Below the pieces are notes generated by a model. The model did no database searches and had not been told where the DNA came from. It was given only the letters and a program-made list of their open reading frames with translations. From Baffinella frigidus (taxonomy: Eukaryota; Cryptophyceae; Cryptomonadales; Baffinellaceae), in assembly GCA_026770585.1 (NCBI GenBank), contig MU646386.1:308233-319844 (forward strand): 11,612 nt of DNA. The letters are read 5' to 3'. A program made the position numbers and the translations under genes. Each line of letters starts with the position of its first letter. The stretch's first letter is position 1. This document shows, piece after piece, positions 1-4,500 of the stretch.

Positions 1-45
1 GGGTGGGTGCTCTATCGTGGCTCCTGATCTAGCGTGGATCCTGCT

Positions 46-120
46 CTATCGTGGCTCTCGCGCTCTCCGTCGGAGGTCCATCAGGGGTCGCTTCTCCTCC
101 AAGTCCTTGCCTTGCGCCGT
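46..120 (-). CDS. Possible terminal exon of the coiled-coil gene
   Basis: On the minus strand a C-rich stretch ends in CAACACCAG at position 121. It is followed by an open stretch of 24 codons (TAQGKDLEEKRPLM...) that closes with TAG at 46-48. The composition is rich in Lys, Glu, Arg and Leu, like the other exon modules to its right, and the acceptor sits against a telomere-like tract in the same way. I infer a last exon or a fragment of one. No polyadenylation signal is visible before the window edge. A 14-base direct repeat (CTCTATCGTGGCTC) occurs at 10-23 and again at 45-58. Confidence 0.35.
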   Translation of the reverse strand, partial: TAQGKDLEEKRPLMDLRRRAREPR

Positions 121-121
121 C

Positions 122-340
122 TGGTGTTGGGGTTCAGGGTTTGGGGGCTAGGGTTTAAAGTTTGGGGTTGAGGGTTAAGGGCTTGGGGTTTATGGTTGAA
201 GGTTTCTGGGGCTTAGGGTTTAGGGTTTGGGGTGTGGATTCCAGGGGAAAAGGTCTTTGCTCGCTGCTAAGTGGGCTGTGAGCTTCAGGGTTCAGGGTCC
301 AGGGTCCATGTTTCATGCCTCAGGCTCCAGGGTTCAGGGA
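122..340 (+). repeat. Degenerate telomere-like repeat tract (GGGTTTAGG/GGGTTCAGG)
   Basis: Irregular 7-8 base units such as GGGTTTAGG, GGGTTGAGG and GGGTTCAGG fill most of this stretch, G-rich on the plus strand. It lies between exon-like modules of the minus-strand gene, where it reads as C/T-rich intron sequence. The track's small plus-strand frame here has repeat composition and is not a gene. Confidence 0.8.
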
Positions 341-343
341 TAC

Positions 344-400
344 CTGCAGGCGGCCCTCAGCGTGTTCGACAGCGGCTCTGAGTGCGGCGACGCGACTATC
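344..400 (-). CDS. Coiled-coil exon module alpha, copy 5 (short form)
   Basis: Nineteen codons read DSRVAALRAAVEHAEGRLQ on the minus strand, between an AG acceptor (401-402) and a CAG/GT donor (GT at 342-343), both in phase 0. The last 17 residues match the C-terminal half of the fuller alpha exon at 751-873, with mostly synonymous base changes, which supports real coding sequence. It lacks the N-terminal half of the module. The pattern of Ala, Leu, Glu and Arg is that of an alpha-helical coiled coil. Function is unknown. Confidence 0.55.
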
Positions 401-520
401 CTCAAGTTGACATGCTGACTCCACAGTACAGATCCGTCAACTTTGACGCGAGAACCAGCCCGGGCCGACCAATTTGCTGCTGGCCAATAAACTGCGACAG
501 AGGCAGGAAGAAGACGAGAC

Positions 521-616
521 CTGGAGGCGGCCCTCGGCGTGTTGGACAGCGGCTCTGAGCGCGGCGACGCGCGCGGCCGACGCGGCCTTGTCGGTACCAC
601 GCAAAACATAACTTTC
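521..616 (-). CDS. Coiled-coil exon module alpha, copy 2, 5' part replaced next to a MITE
   Basis: The minus-strand frame reads about 32 codons, with GTDKAASAARVAALRAAVQH followed by AEGRLQ, and ends in CAG at a GT donor (519-520). Residues from GTDKAAS onward match the alpha exon at 751-873. The start differs: instead of the VAAAEKELAALQEE part there are six unrelated codons (ESYVLR) directly after an AG (617-618) that abuts the end of a 72-bp MITE (619-690). The MITE insertion or a linked rearrangement therefore appears to have replaced the exon's 5' half and placed a new possible acceptor. Whether it is spliced is unknown. Confidence 0.5.
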
Positions 617-618
617 CT

Positions 619-690
619 GGCAACGAAAATTACTACACAGATCCTTTATTATTACTAGTAAGACCCAATCGTGTAGTAAATTTCGTTGCC
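619..690. mobile_element. Short MITE, GGCAAC/GTTGCC family, copy 1
   Basis: Terminal inverted repeats start GGCAACGAAAATTACTACAC and end with the near-complement (GTGTAGTAAATTTCGTTGCC), around a centre with ACTAGT. Relatives lie at about 3300-3379, around 3610-3860 (split by another element) and 5044-5113. The right half is partly repeated at 691-722. No target duplication is clear. Confidence 0.75.
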
Positions 691-722
691 AAAGACCCAC
701 TCGTGCAGTAAATTGCGTTGCT
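691..722. repeat. Duplicated right half of the GGCAAC/GTTGCC MITE
   Basis: This stretch (AAAGACCCACTCGTGCAGTA...GCGTTGC) repeats, with a few changes, the right half of the element at 619-690. It then runs into the donor-side intron sequence of the alpha exon at 751. It looks like a partial tandem duplication. Confidence 0.6.
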
Positions 723-750
723 GAATCGTTTCCGCAGCTGAAGACGAGAC

Positions 751-873
751 CTGGAGGCGGCCCTCGGCGTGTTCGACCGCGGCTCTGAGCGCGGCGACGC
801 GCGCGTCCGACGCGGCCTTGTCGGTACCGCGCTCCTCCTGCAGCGCTGCCAACTCCTTCTCCGCCGCGGCCAC
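751..873 (-). CDS. Coiled-coil exon module alpha, copy 1 (most complete)
   Basis: This is the best-defined downstream exon: 41 codons with a clean acceptor (CATCCTTAG, AG at 874-875) and a CAG/GT donor (GT at 749-750), phase 0 at both ends. It begins VAAAEKELAALQEERGTDKA and ends VEHAEGRLQ. Small hydrophobic residues alternate with Glu, Lys and Arg in a heptad-like way and there is no proline, so a coiled coil is likely. Related modules are at 344-400, 521-616, 960-1088 and ~1337-1366. Symmetric phase-0 exons can be duplicated without breaking the frame, which fits this repetition. The protein family is not recognised. Confidence 0.65.
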
Positions 874-894
874 CTAAGGATGAGAGGGCTGGGG

Positions 895-968
895 GCGTAA
901 GGTGCAGGGGTCAGGGTTTAAGGTGTGGGGTTTAGGGGTTCGTAAACCCTAAACCCTGACCCCGTGCA
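895..968. repeat. Telomere-like tract with a head-to-head inversion
   Basis: The segment begins G-rich (GTGCAGGGGTCAGGGTTTA) and then turns into its complement (TAAACCCTGACCCCGTGCAG), giving imperfect arms at about 902-920 and 950-969. It is the only tract in the window where the C-rich form is on the plus strand. Confidence 0.65.
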
Positions 969-1088
969 GGAGCTCCTCCTGCAACGCGGTTGACCCCCAA
1001 GAGGACCCCCAGAGCCAGAGGGTCAAAATTGGGTCAATTGTGACCTCCTGGGGGTGTTCTTGGGGATCAACTCCTTCGGCGCGGCAGC
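960..1088 (-). pseudogene. Coiled-coil exon module alpha, copy 4, interrupted by an 83-bp MITE
   Basis: On the minus strand a good acceptor (CGTCCACAG, AG at 1089-1090) leads into codons for AAAPKEL. This matches the start of the alpha exon at 751-873 (AAAEKEL). An inverted-repeat insertion (989-1071) follows, and the module resumes with ALQEELLHG. Read straight through in another frame, the insertion stays open and ends at TAG near 949-951, so a chimeric product is possible. The donor is weak (GGG/GTCAGG at best). I treat it as a disrupted exon. Confidence 0.5.
989..1071. mobile_element. 83-bp imperfect inverted-repeat element within an alpha exon
   Basis: The left arm starts GTTGACCCCCAAGAGGACCC and the right arm is its near-complement (..GTTCTTGGGGATCAAC), with further pairing of GGGTCAA and TTGACCC-like bases inside. 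Comparison with the uninterrupted alpha exon (around 845-860) places it between the codons for KEL and ALQEE. Only one copy is seen here and no clear target duplication was found. Confidence 0.65.
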
Positions 1089-1137
1089 CTGTGGACGCGC
1101 GGGTTGAGGGTTTCAGAAACCGTCGACCTAGGACCAC

Positions 1138-1309
1138 ACCACACGAGGCTACCCAGGCGAACAGAATAAAAGGGACTTTTAAAGTTTTGTGGGGAAATGA
1201 TCACGGATAAGGTAACCGACCGACCGCTCAGCGGGCGGAAACGTGATCATTTCCCCACAAAACTTTAAAAGTCCCTTTTATTCTGTTCGCCTGGGTAGCC
1301 TCGTGTGGT
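1138..1309. mobile_element. 172-bp MITE with perfect 68-bp inverted arms
   Basis: The arms at 1138-1205 and 1242-1309 are exact reverse complements over 68 bases, starting ACCACACGAGGCTACCCAGG, and flank a 36-base loop. The ends (CCACAC...GGCTAC) and the loop motif GGATAAGGTAAC resemble the CCACACAGC elements at 1358, 2602 and 3663. It is too short to code for a transposase. I could not find a target duplication. Exact arm identity suggests a recent insertion. Confidence 0.8.
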
Positions 1310-1336
1310 AGTGCAGGGTTGAGGGTCGCTGGTTTT

Positions 1337-1366
1337 GCAGCTCCTCCTGCAGCGCGACCAGCGCTG
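1337..1366 (-). pseudogene. Fragment of coiled-coil module alpha (copy 3)
   Basis: The minus strand reads LVALQEELQ, matching the ALQEE core of the alpha exon. It overlaps the decayed left edge of a CCACACAGC-type MITE at about 1358, so the exon's 5' part is missing. No donor or acceptor could be assigned. Confidence 0.4.
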
Positions 1367-1517
1367 GACTTCGAAGAGATTTTGAATAACCCCTAAGCGA
1401 CAAGACCTAGGACCCTACGGTAGGCAACCCGTAGGGGTATAGGGGGGTTCCCAGGGATAAGGTAACTGGAACTCGGGCACTGAGTGCCCGAAAATGCCTT
1501 GGTAGCCCGCTGTGTGG
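1358..1517. mobile_element. CCACACAGC-type MITE, copy 1 (left end decayed)
   Basis: The core matches the copies at 2602 and 3663: ACTTCGAAG near the left, CCTAGGACCCTACGGTAGG at 1406-1424, GGATAAGGTAAC in the middle, and GTAGCCCGCTGTGTGG at the right end. The left terminus reads CCAGCGCTGG rather than CCACACAGC. No target duplication is visible. Confidence 0.7.
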
Positions 1518-1538
1518 GCTGCATCACGAAGAGATTAG

Positions 1539-1651
1539 GGTTGAGGGATTGGCCTCTCTGCGGCGCAACGTGATGCGTTATTCGAGGGCAGGGATTGGGG
1601 GTAGGGTTGGGGTTTAGGGTTTAGGGTTTAGGGTTTAGGGTGAAGGGGTTG
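1539..1651 (+). repeat. Telomere-like repeat, including four TTTAGGG units
   Basis: Perfect GGGTTTAGGGTTTAGGG units occur around 1614-1641, between delta exon copies 3 and 2. They are G-rich on the plus strand. Confidence 0.75.
1547..1588 (-). pseudogene. Coiled-coil exon module delta, copy 3 (stop codon, lost donor)
   Basis: The minus strand reads ALE, a TAA stop, then RITLRRRE. The base after the final GAG is GC where copies 1 and 2 have GT. Compared with delta copy 1 (1878-1937) it is a decayed duplicate without a recognisable acceptor. Confidence 0.5.
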
Positions 1652-1653
1652 AC

Positions 1654-1694
1654 CTCTCTGCGGCGCAGCGTGATGTGTTCCTCAAGAGCATCCA
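1654..1694 (-). CDS. Coiled-coil exon module delta, copy 2 (5' end lost in microsatellite)
   Basis: The minus strand encodes DALEEHITLRRRE ending in GAG at a GT donor (GT at 1652-1653). This matches the second half of delta copy 1. Upstream the sequence runs directly into a CT-rich microsatellite with no AG before the Asp codon, so an intact acceptor is not visible. It may be a non-functional duplicate. Confidence 0.4.
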
Positions 1695-1695
1695 A

Positions 1696-1745
1696 AGAGA
1701 GAGAGAGAGAGAGACAGAGAGACAGAGACAGACAGACAGACAGAC

Positions 1746-1780
<35 letters not shown>

Positions 1781-1834
1781 GAGAGCCAGAGAGAGAGAGA
1801 GAGCGCGCGCGCGCACGCGAGAAAGAGAAAGAGA

Positions 1835-1875
<41 letters not shown>
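1696..1875. repeat. Compound microsatellite (GA)n-(GACA)n-(CG)n-(GAAA)n-(GA)n
   Basis: There are long runs of GA, then GACA/GATA tetranucleotides (about 1729-1768), a short CG run near 1803, GAAA units around 1821-1841, and GA again up to the donor of delta copy 1. On the minus strand it begins right after that donor, so it would form the 5' part of an intron. The apparent ORFs across it (SLSLSL, RERERE) are composition artefacts. Confidence 0.9.
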
Positions 1876-1877
<2 letters not shown>

Positions 1878-1879
<2 letters not shown>

Positions 1880-1937
1880 CTCTGCGGCGCAGCGTGATCC
1901 GTTCATCAAGGGCATCCTCCATCGCCCGGATCCGCGC
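1878..1937 (-). CDS. Coiled-coil exon module delta, copy 1
   Basis: This is a 20-codon minus-strand exon, ARIRAMEDALDERITLRRRE, with an acceptor AAAAGCAG (AG at 1938-1939) and a donor GAG/GTCTCT (GT at 1876-1877), both in phase 0. It is strongly charged, without proline, and fits a helical coiled-coil segment. Two more copies of its second half lie at 1654-1694 and 1547-1588. The family is not recognised. Confidence 0.55.
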
Positions 1938-1949
1938 CTGCTTTTGCAA

Positions 1950-2304
1950 ACGCCAATTTACCGGACCACCGGGGGTAAAAAGTCGATTTGCCGGACAAAC
2001 CGGGGGTACATGCGCTGAATGAACCCGCGCCACCAGCACCAAAACGACACGGTTTGGTCAAAGGTCGCGCGGCGTTCGAAACGTGGCTGTAGCTGCTCGC
2101 GCGACGTTCGTCAGTTGCGGCTTTCGTAAAGTGGCTGGGGATGAGGCGTGTCTCGTGCTCATTGGGCCCCTTCATAGATTAAATCTCAGAAACTGTCCAT
2201 CTAAACGATTTCTGGTACAAATCGAAGAGTTTCAAAGCCTCTAAATGTACAGAATGGCTCCAAGCCCCACTCAAATCTGAGACAGAATCTGTGGAGGGAC
2301 GCGA
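1950..2304. other. Exon-poor stretch with a short direct repeat
   Basis: Two ~25-base units related to ATTTACCGGACCACCGGGGGTA lie near 1953-1976 and 1988-2008. Around 2128-2172 the minus strand encodes NEHETRLIPSHFTK, resembling the sequence that follows the beta module at 2540-2600 (EYEPRLIPSHLT), so a decayed duplicate is likely. I see no complete gene. Confidence 0.45.
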
Positions 2305-2352
2305 TGAGTGGTCGGCGGACGCGGCGTTTTCCACCTCCTGGACCACCTCGTT
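2305..2352 (-). CDS. Coiled-coil module beta, copy 2 (partial)
   Basis: The minus strand reads NEVVQEVENAASADHS, matching the second half of module beta at 3112-3183 (NEVVQEAEAAASAEHE). The first half (VEAQLARR) is absent; it is replaced by a second NEVVQE-coding stretch in another frame just upstream (about 2355-2372), so a small local duplication with a frameshift seems likely. Splice sites are not clear. Confidence 0.4.
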
Positions 2353-2359
2353 CCTGAAC

Positions 2360-2540
2360 CACCTCGTTGGGTAACGTCCCCCAGGGAATTCCGTGTGGAA
2401 CGTGACCAAATCCGGAATTCGTCACGGAAGTTGCTACACATATGCCCACTTGAGGAAGCCAGGGTGGAACTTGGGTGCAAAGGACGGCATGGTTGAAGTT
2501 GGGTGCTCCAGCATTCTCGAGAGGTAGGGTTGGTTAAGTG
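2360..2540. repeat. Intron-like segment duplicated at 2763-2909
   Basis: This segment (TAACGTCCCCCAGGGAATTC ... CACATATGCCCACTTG ... GCTCCAGCATTCTCGAGAGG) matches 2767-2909 with modest divergence. It shows that exon plus flanking intron was duplicated as one block. Near 2520-2528 it also holds the uninterrupted form of the site where a 154-bp MITE sits at 2910. Confidence 0.7.
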
Positions 2541-2558
2541 GCTGGGGATGAGGCGTGG

Positions 2559-2600
2559 CTCGTACTCGCCGGACGCGTTCTCCACCTCCTGAACCTCCTC
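2559..2600 (-). pseudogene. Coiled-coil module beta, copy 6, cut by a MITE
   Basis: The minus strand reads EEVQEVENASGEYE. The CCACACAGC-type MITE at 2602-2762 begins one base away and replaces the N-terminal part of the module (VEAQLARRN). After the module the frame runs on through PRLIPSHLTN, shared with other beta copies. It is probably non-functional unless the MITE is spliced out. Confidence 0.45.
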
Positions 2601-2601
2601 G

Positions 2602-2762
2602 CCACACACCGGACTTCCAAGGCATTTTGAATAACCCCTAAGCGATAAGACCTAGGACCCTACGGTAGGCAACCCGTAGGGACATAGGGGGGTTCCTACG
2701 GGTAAGGTAACGGAACGTCGGCCCGATTTGGGCGGGAAACCCCTCCGTAGCCCGCTGTGTGG
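2602..2762. mobile_element. CCACACAGC-type MITE, copy 2
   Basis: The left end is CCACACACCGGACTTCCAAGG and the right end CGTAGCCCGCTGTGTGG. The core motif CCTAGGACCCTACGGTAGG and a GGTAAGGTAAC centre are shared with copies 1 and 3. The paralogous stretch at 2345-2375 lacks it (CCTCGTTGGGTAACG). No clean target duplication remains. Confidence 0.8.
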
Positions 2763-2909
2763 TTTGGTAACGTCCCCTACGGAATTCCGTGGGGATTTCG
2801 TGGGGAACGTGACCAAATTCGGACTTCATCACCAAAGTCACTACACATATGCCCACTTGTAAAGGAAGCAAGGTTTTTGACTTGGGTGCTCCAGCGTTCG
2901 CGAGAGGTA
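2763..2909. repeat. Second copy of the intron-like segment
   Basis: It matches 2360-2528, including GGAATTCCGT, GAACGTGACCAAAT, CACATATGCCCACTTG and GGGTGCTCCAGC. The match ends at AGGTA, where a 154-bp MITE is inserted. Confidence 0.7.
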
Positions 2910-3063
2910 CTAGCTCTCGTTGAGTCAAATTTGGGCTCGTAGATATTTCGCCCCCCCCCGTTTCAAAGGTATATTTTGACAACACCCCCCCATGAAATCC
3001 ACATGTAAAATTTCGGGGGGGGGCGAAATATCTACGCGCCCAAATTTACTGGGACAGAGGTAG
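2910..3063. mobile_element. 154-bp MITE, copy A, with 5-bp target duplication AGGTA
   Basis: The ends are CTAGCTCTCG... and ...ACAGAGGTAG, with long inverted repeats including CAAATTTGGGC, GTAGATATTTCGC and then a run of C's facing a run of G's. AGGTA flanks both sides (2905-2909 and 3064-3068). The duplicated region at 2520-2528 has the same flanks joined at a single AGGTA, which confirms the insertion. It has no coding capacity. Its twin of identical length is at 4526-4679. Confidence 0.9.
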
Positions 3064-3111
3064 AGGTAGGGCGTGGCTCGTGTTGGTCAAGTAGGTGGGG
3101 CTGGGGCGAGC

Positions 3112-3183
3112 CTCGTGTTCTGCAGACGCGGCCGCTTCTGCCTCCTGAACCACCTCGTTCCTTCGCGCTAGCTGCGCCTCCAC
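3112..3183 (-). CDS. Coiled-coil module beta, copy 1
   Basis: Twenty-four codons on the minus strand read VEAQLARRNEVVQEAEAAAS then AEHE, after an acceptor GCGGCGCAG. The heptad-like spacing of Val, Leu and Ala with many Glu and Arg fits a coiled coil. The frame continues open through ARPSPTYLTNTSHALP to about 3060, so the exon may be longer; I see no strong GT donor. Copies of VEAQLARRNE are at 3391-3460, 3563-3607 and 3877-3946. Confidence 0.5.
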
Positions 3184-3299
3184 CTGCGCCGCCAACGGAA
3201 TTTACTCTCACGGGTTAAAATAAAAACAAGATTGATTGGTAGTCGTATTGTTAGTTCCACCTCGCGCGTTGACGTATATGGTGGCTGCTTCCCATGACA

Positions 3300-3379
3300 C
3301 TCGCGGATTCGCAAACACACATTCTTTACTATCACTAGTATGATCCAATTGTGTGGTAATTTTCGTTGGCATGAAGGCT
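3300..3379. mobile_element. GGCAAC/GTTGCC-type MITE, copy 2
   Basis: The stretch GCAAACACACATTCTTTACT..ATGATCCAATTGTGTGGTAATTTTCGTTGGC matches the family seen at 619, with a decayed left end. It is the uninterrupted counterpart of the copy at 3610-3860, which carries another MITE. Confidence 0.65.
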
Positions 3380-3390
3380 GTGATTAATAC

Positions 3391-3460
3391 GTTCCCAGCG
3401 ATAACAGCCGTTCTCTGCCTCCTGAACCCCCTCGTTCCGCCGCGCTAGCTGCGCCTCGAC
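3391..3460 (-). CDS. Coiled-coil module beta, copy 3
   Basis: The minus-strand sequence AACCCCAG is followed by VEAQLARRNEGVQEAENG and a few more codons, up to a possible donor GT at 3389-3390 (GAAC/GTATTA). The resulting length of 70 bases is the same as in copy 5 (3877-3946), which supports these boundaries, although 70 is not a multiple of three. The acceptor's C-rich tract is the telomere-like repeat at 3461-3565. Confidence 0.45.
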
Positions 3461-3565
3461 CTGGGGTTAGGGGTTGGGGGTTGGGGGGTTCCGGGTTCCG
3501 GGTTTCGGATTTCGGGTTTCGGGTTCTGGGTTACGGGTTTCGGGTTTCGGGTTTCGGGTTTCGGC
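3461..3565 (+). repeat. Telomere-like tract, GGGTTTCGG variant
   Basis: Units of GGGTTTCGG, GGGTTCCGG and GGGTTGGGG lie between beta copies 3 and 4. On the minus strand they form a C/T-rich run ending in CCCCAG at the acceptor of copy 3. Confidence 0.85.
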
Positions 3566-3607
3566 CTCCTGGACCACTTCGTTCCTGCGCGCTAGCTGCG
3601 CCTCCAC
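3563..3607 (-). CDS. Coiled-coil module beta, copy 4 (3' part replaced by repeat)
   Basis: The minus strand reads VEAQLARRNEVVQEA after the acceptor GCGGCGCAG. It then passes directly into the telomere-like CCCGAAA repeat without a donor. It is likely a truncated duplicate of copy 1, with the repeat expanded into it. Confidence 0.4.
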
Positions 3608-3609
3608 CT

Positions 3610-3870
3610 GCGCCGCCAACGAGATTCGCTACACACATTCTTTACTATCACTAGTATGATCCACCACACAGCAGACTTCGAAGGGATTCTGAGAAACCCC
3701 TAAGCGATAAGACCTAGAACCCTACGGCAGGCAACCCGTAGGGACATAGGGGGGGTTCCTACGGATAACGTAACGGAAACTCGGTCCAAAATGGGCCGAA
3801 AATCCCTTCGTAGCCCGCTGTGTGGTATGATCCGAGTGTGTAGTAATTTTCGTTGACATGAAGGAGTAAT
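3610..3870. mobile_element. GGCAAC/GTTGCC-type MITE, copy 3, split by a nested MITE
   Basis: The left part (GCCAACGAGATTCGCTACAC... to 3662) and the right part (GAGTGTGTAGTAATTTTCGTTGAC from 3834) are the two halves of this family. They are separated by the CCACACAGC element at 3663-3825. The unbroken paralogue at 3300-3379 shows the original order. Confidence 0.75.
3663..3825. mobile_element. CCACACAGC-type MITE, copy 3, nested, with TATGATCC duplication
   Basis: The ends are ACCACACAGCAGACTTCGAAG and CTTCGTAGCCCGCTGTGTGG. TATGATCC flanks it at 3655-3662 and 3826-3833, while the paralogous empty site near 3339-3346 has TATGATCC once. The target duplication is thus 7-8 bases; the exact figure depends on whether the terminal A/T belongs to the element. 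Such a length occurs in hAT-like and some other superfamilies, but the class is not assigned. Confidence 0.88.
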
Positions 3871-3876
3871 TCATAC

Positions 3877-3946
3877 GTTCCCTCTGACAAAAGCCGTTCT
3901 CTGCCTCCTGAACAACCTCGTTTCGCCGCGCTAGCTGAGCCTCGAC
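3877..3946 (-). CDS. Coiled-coil module beta, copy 5
   Basis: After the minus-strand acceptor CCCCAACCCCAG comes VEAQLARRNEVVQEAENG and a few more codons, to a possible donor GT at 3875-3876 (GAAC/GTATGA). Length and boundaries match copy 3. The following intron would contain the split MITE at 3610-3870. Confidence 0.45.
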
Positions 3947-3947
3947 C

Positions 3948-4070
3948 TGGGGTTGGGGGTTTCGGGTTTCGGGGTTTCGGGTTTCGGGGTTTCGGGTTTC
4001 GGGCTTCGGGCTTCGGGCTTCGTGTTCAGTGTTTGGGCTTCGGGTTTCGAGTTTAGGGTGTAGGGTTCGG
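3948..4070 (+). repeat. Telomere-like tract, GGGTTTCGG variant
   Basis: GGGTTTCGGG and GGGCTTCGG units lie directly next to the acceptor of beta copy 5. They are C/T-rich on the transcribed minus strand. Confidence 0.85.
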
Positions 4071-4073
4071 AAC

Positions 4074-4096
4074 CTCGCTAGGCCAGCGCTCCAGTA
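4074..4096 (-). pseudogene. Coiled-coil module gamma, copy 3 (3' fragment)
   Basis: The minus strand reads ERWPSE ending at GAG/GT (GT at 4072-4073). This matches the end of module gamma at 4271-4348 (ERWLSE) and its donor. The rest of the exon is missing. Confidence 0.4.
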
Positions 4097-4105
4097 TTTA
4101 GCATC

Positions 4106-4262
4106 AGGGTTTCGGGTTTCAGGTTTCGGGTTTCGAATTTCGGGTTTAGGGTTTAGGGTTCAGTGTTGCGCTTTAGGGTGTAGGTTGTAGGGTGCAGGGT
4201 GTAGGGCGTAGGGTGTAGGGTGTAGGGTGTAGGGTGTAGGGTGTAGGGTGTAGGGTGTAGGG
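4106..4262 (+). repeat. Telomere-like tract with (GGGTGTA)n array
   Basis: GGGTTTCGG units give way to about ten GGGTGTA repeats (roughly 4185-4262), the most regular tract in the window. It ends eight bases from the donor of gamma copy 1. Confidence 0.85.
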
Positions 4263-4270
4263 CTCGGAAC

Positions 4271-4348
4271 CTCGCTAAGCCAGCGCTCCGCCTTCGCGGC
4301 GCGCGACTCTGCGTCGGAGCACGCCGGCTCCAGCGTCGAAAGCAGCGC
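4271..4348 (-). CDS. Coiled-coil module gamma, copy 1
   Basis: This is a 26-codon exon beginning ALLSTLEPACSDAESRAAKA and ending ERWLSE. The acceptor CTCGCAG (AG at 4349-4350) and donor GAG/GTTCCG (GT at 4269-4270) are both in phase 0. It is an Ala- and Glu-rich helical segment. A second copy at 4501-4711 is split by a MITE, and a 3' fragment is at 4074-4096. The family is not recognised. Confidence 0.6.
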
Positions 4349-4500
4349 CTGCGAGCCAGGTGAAATCAGCTGCCTCGCAACTACCAAGAGTCGGTGATTA
4401 CTCGCCGATTCAGGCGTTAAATTGGACCTCGTTCGGCGGTAAATTTCCCGGGTTTGGTTCAAATGTCCAGATTCAACGCCGGTCTGACCAGGTTCAGCGG

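Noticed and set aside
1635-2042. Long open frames (SLSLSL / RERERE) on both strands
   Set aside because: They follow from the GA/CT and GACA microsatellite, which has no stops in several frames. The real coding signal there is the short delta exon at 1878-1937.
4106-4262. True telomere or chromosome end
   Set aside because: Units are irregular, interspersed with exons, and sequence continues on both sides. These are interstitial telomere-like repeats.
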